Shown one piece after another: positions 61,561 through 64,000 of a DNA stretch of 64,000 bases. The number at the start of each line of letters is the position of its first letter. The first letter of the stretch is position 1. A program made the position numbers and the translations under genes. This stretch comes from Spongospora subterranea f. sp. subterranea (taxonomy: Eukaryota; Endomyxa: Phytomyxea; Phytomyxea; Plasmodiophorida), in the NCBI GenBank assembly GCA_049724395.1, contig JAUGWO010000194.1, positions 62,001 to 126,000 on the forward strand, in the 5' to 3' direction. Under the pieces are notes generated by a model. It saw nothing but the letters and a program-made list of their open reading frames with translations, ran no database searches and was not told the DNA's origin.

Positions 61561-62549
61561 CGAATTTTTGCGATCCGCAATCTGATAAAATGTCGAAGCA
61601 TGGACTCGATTGGGTTCGAATCACTGCGGGCCATTTCTTCGAATGCTTTATCAGTGCACGATTTGCATGCAAATTGTCGCCATCGAGAAACCATCCGTTT
61701 ACCACCAGGTCACATATCGAGCAGTAGACGAAGCCATCATCAACGGCCAGACGCCAGACGCTTGCCGGAATCCCCTTTGTAGACCGGGTTCAGCAACCAA
61801 GGCTCAGCGCGTCGTGGATCAGCTGAGCCCAATGGCTCCTGGCGTCCGCCGTTGAACATGATGACGCTATCGGAATGGAGGTGTTCTGATAACGATGAAT
61901 TTGTCAAACGGGTATCAATCATGTGATTGTGGAGTTGGTGGATCATGTGATGTGTCATTGTGACAATCGATACGGCTGGTGTTCCATAGGAATTCAGGGG
62001 AAGTACTGATGGTTTAGTCTAATGTGGAATTGTGATGGTCAACCAGGTCTCGATTGGGAAATATGGGGCGATTCCGTCATTACCAGAATGATGACCGATC
62101 GCATGGTCAGACATCATCTTTACCAATGGCAACTCAATTCCGGTTGGATTATTATATTGCTCCCGAGGATCGGTCTAATGGGCGAATGTGACGAGGTGAT
62201 TTCTAGTCCCTGATCTCGCCAATGGCCCTTATTATATAAGGTATCAACACTTGTGATATCCCTTCACTATTGACAACTGCACTTTTGTCCCATCATCATC
62301 GAGAAGCAGAGGTGTTTGGTGTCTAAACCAGTTGGGCGGGAGATTCGACACCAATCCACTGATATCTGTCTCAAAGACGGCACTGATTTATTGAGACGGA
62401 TCAAACCCGTCTGTTGTCTGGGGTTTTCAGTTCTAACACAGATCTTGTTGTCCACCGATCTAATAGTGTGTGTGTGTGTTGTCAACCCGAGTACAGGCTC
62501 GTAATCCTGAGACGCCAACACAGTTTAAGCAACGGAATTGGCACATTTA
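61561..62549. other. No recognisable gene
   Basis: Short frames only; a GT dinucleotide run near 62466-62479. The 3' flank of the ankyrin gene. Confidence 0.3.
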
Positions 62550-64000
62550 TCAATTGAGATTTTGTAAAAGCTCAACGATCTTTGCGGTATCTTCGGAAAC
62601 TGTATTTGCATTCATCTCAATCGCCAGCTCCAGCGGTATCTGTTCATTAACGTTGATGGTGCGGCCGGCGCCCATAGCCAATAAAATCTCAACCCCTTGT
62701 ACCCTGAAATAGGCCAGATTAGCACATATAGTTGAAACGGGTCGACAACGAGTAGATTTGACAAACCACTTCATTGAAATTGCCAAAGAGAGAGCAGTTT
62801 CCCCTTGATAATTTTGGAAATTGATTATTGATTCCCTGTGAGATCAATTCAGCGGTTTGAATGCTTTAGATATATATGTTGTTAGTTGACCGGTCAACAG
62901 GAATCAATGATCCGCCCAATTGTCCATGATTCATTTCATCCTGACCCACTGGACGCGATTCTCCCGCATGGATTAGATTGACAATGACACCTGGTGATCT
63001 GTGATGTGATTCATTTAGATCGTTTTGCTAATTAAACTAGATCATAGCAGAATACAGTTGATGCATTACTGCCTGGTGCAGTGCCGTATTCCCATTTATA
63101 TCACGAATACGGGGATCGGCGCCTTTAATCAGCATATACTTGACCACCTCTTCCCTAAAATAACAGGTTTATTGAGGGGGCTGATCAGGGTCAAATGCGA
63201 TAAATATGACCAACCGTTCACAATAAACAGCCATATGGAGAAGAGTTTCTTCATACTTGTCCAAGCGGTTGAAATCAGTGTTTTGAATGATGACCAAAAT
63301 GATTTCATTGCTCCTGTGAGCATTTTTGGTGAATAATTGATGAGATTAGGGCGATAAACAGTACAGTAAATTTGGCATACGCCATTGGAATGGTGTGTTC
63401 CCAGTATTATCTGTTATATCGGGATAGGCACCGTGATCAATCAGAACTTTGGCGATATCATAACTAAAGGTAGGAAAACCCATTATTGAGGCGTTGTTGA
63501 GACCAGTCCAATTGACCAACCGTTGAGTTTGGATTGCAAGAAAGAGAGGAGTTTGTCCCAATTTGTTCCTGAGGTTGATTCCGTTAGGTGTCGCCGGACC
63601 GATGGCGTCTCGGTCTCTATAAAATTAAATCAGCGATTTCAATGGTTTGTGTTGCCAACTTACAGGCCATCATGGAGCAATTCACCAGAGGGATCCGTCA
63701 TCTCATTATGGCCCACAATATCGACAGTCTTTGCCATCGCCACATTGATTATATCAATAATGGTCTGACGATGTCTGTGAGACCTCAATCAGATAATTTG
63801 AGGCATTAAAAAATATTATAGGAGTATACAGGAGGTGCTTTAACGCGAGGTGCAGTGCTGTATTCCCATCATGATCTGGAATAGTGGGATCGGCACCTCT
63901 TTTCAATAGATCCTCTGCCACCTTTTCCCTGACAACTCAGGGTTATTGAGGGGCCAATCCGTGTCAAATACAATTGGGACCAACCGAAGACTCTTAAGAG
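62550..64000 (-). CDS. Ankyrin-repeat protein, 3' part, multi-exon, truncated by window
   Basis: Minus-strand ankyrin motifs in order: VAEDLLKRGADPTIPDHDGN + TALHLAL (about 63920-63840), GQTPLFLAIQ (63555), AKVLIDHGAYPDITDNTGNT (63455), VVKYMLIKGADPRIRDINGN + TALHQAV (63155-63070), GETALSLAISMKWF (62810), VEILLAMGAGRTINVNEQIP (62690), ending KIVELLQNLN and stop at 62550. Repeats are split by introns whose exact sites I could not all fix. Ankyrin repeats mediate protein binding; no other domain is visible. The 5' end lies beyond 64000. Confidence 0.75.

Overview
This is nuclear DNA from a unicellular eukaryote. Conserved genes are split by many GT-AG introns, most of them 45-61 nt. One tRNA gene carries an intron in its anticodon loop. 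Genes lie on both strands without operons, and between them are decayed retroelements and DNA transposons. The lineage cannot be proven from sequence alone. A 7TM-RGS receptor, a secreted multi-module protein, a plant-type mariner and a Stowaway-like element fit a free-living or plant-associated protist, but that is an inference.

Layout. 0-21 kb is gene-rich: a 7TM-RGS receptor (+), a frameshifted unknown gene (+), a secreted Ser/Thr/Pro-rich protein (+), cytosolic-type malate dehydrogenase (+, 11 exons), a KNL2/MIS18BP1-type centromere protein with SANTA domain and CENPC-k motif (-), mitochondrial ribosomal protein uS2m (-), and a possible secreted multi-exon gene (-). 21.5-25.7 kb is one minus-strand gene of about 18 related modules of roughly 50-60 residues, each on its own exon between phase-1 introns, with the last modules amplified as a 426-bp tandem repeat. 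25.7-34 kb is accessory DNA: an inverted copy of that gene's signal-peptide exon, a DUF7869-like element, tRNA-Met(CAT) and a half-copy of it, a palindromic duplication of an unknown protein, and tandem repeats. 34.9-43.4 kb is again conserved: RBBP6/Mpe1, RbfA, and a soluble pyridine-nucleotide-transhydrogenase (SthA) homologue with introns. 44-62 kb is mostly repeats: OTU protease fragment, Ty1/copia fragments and LTRs, a DD39D mariner, a BTB gene with a dead tandem copy, and a LINE interrupted by a TA-flanked Stowaway-like element. 62.5-64 kb is the 3' part of an ankyrin-repeat gene that runs off the window.

Two features stand out. First, the exon-per-module secreted protein gene. Second, at least eleven adjacent inverted duplications (arms about 48-520 bp, short spacers) between 25 and 61 kb, several of which copy part of a neighbouring gene head-to-head. 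A practical caution: conserved genes repeatedly carry single-base frameshifts, often at homopolymers (MDH, KNL2, RBBP6, RbfA, OTU), which suggests residual long-read error rather than wholesale gene death.
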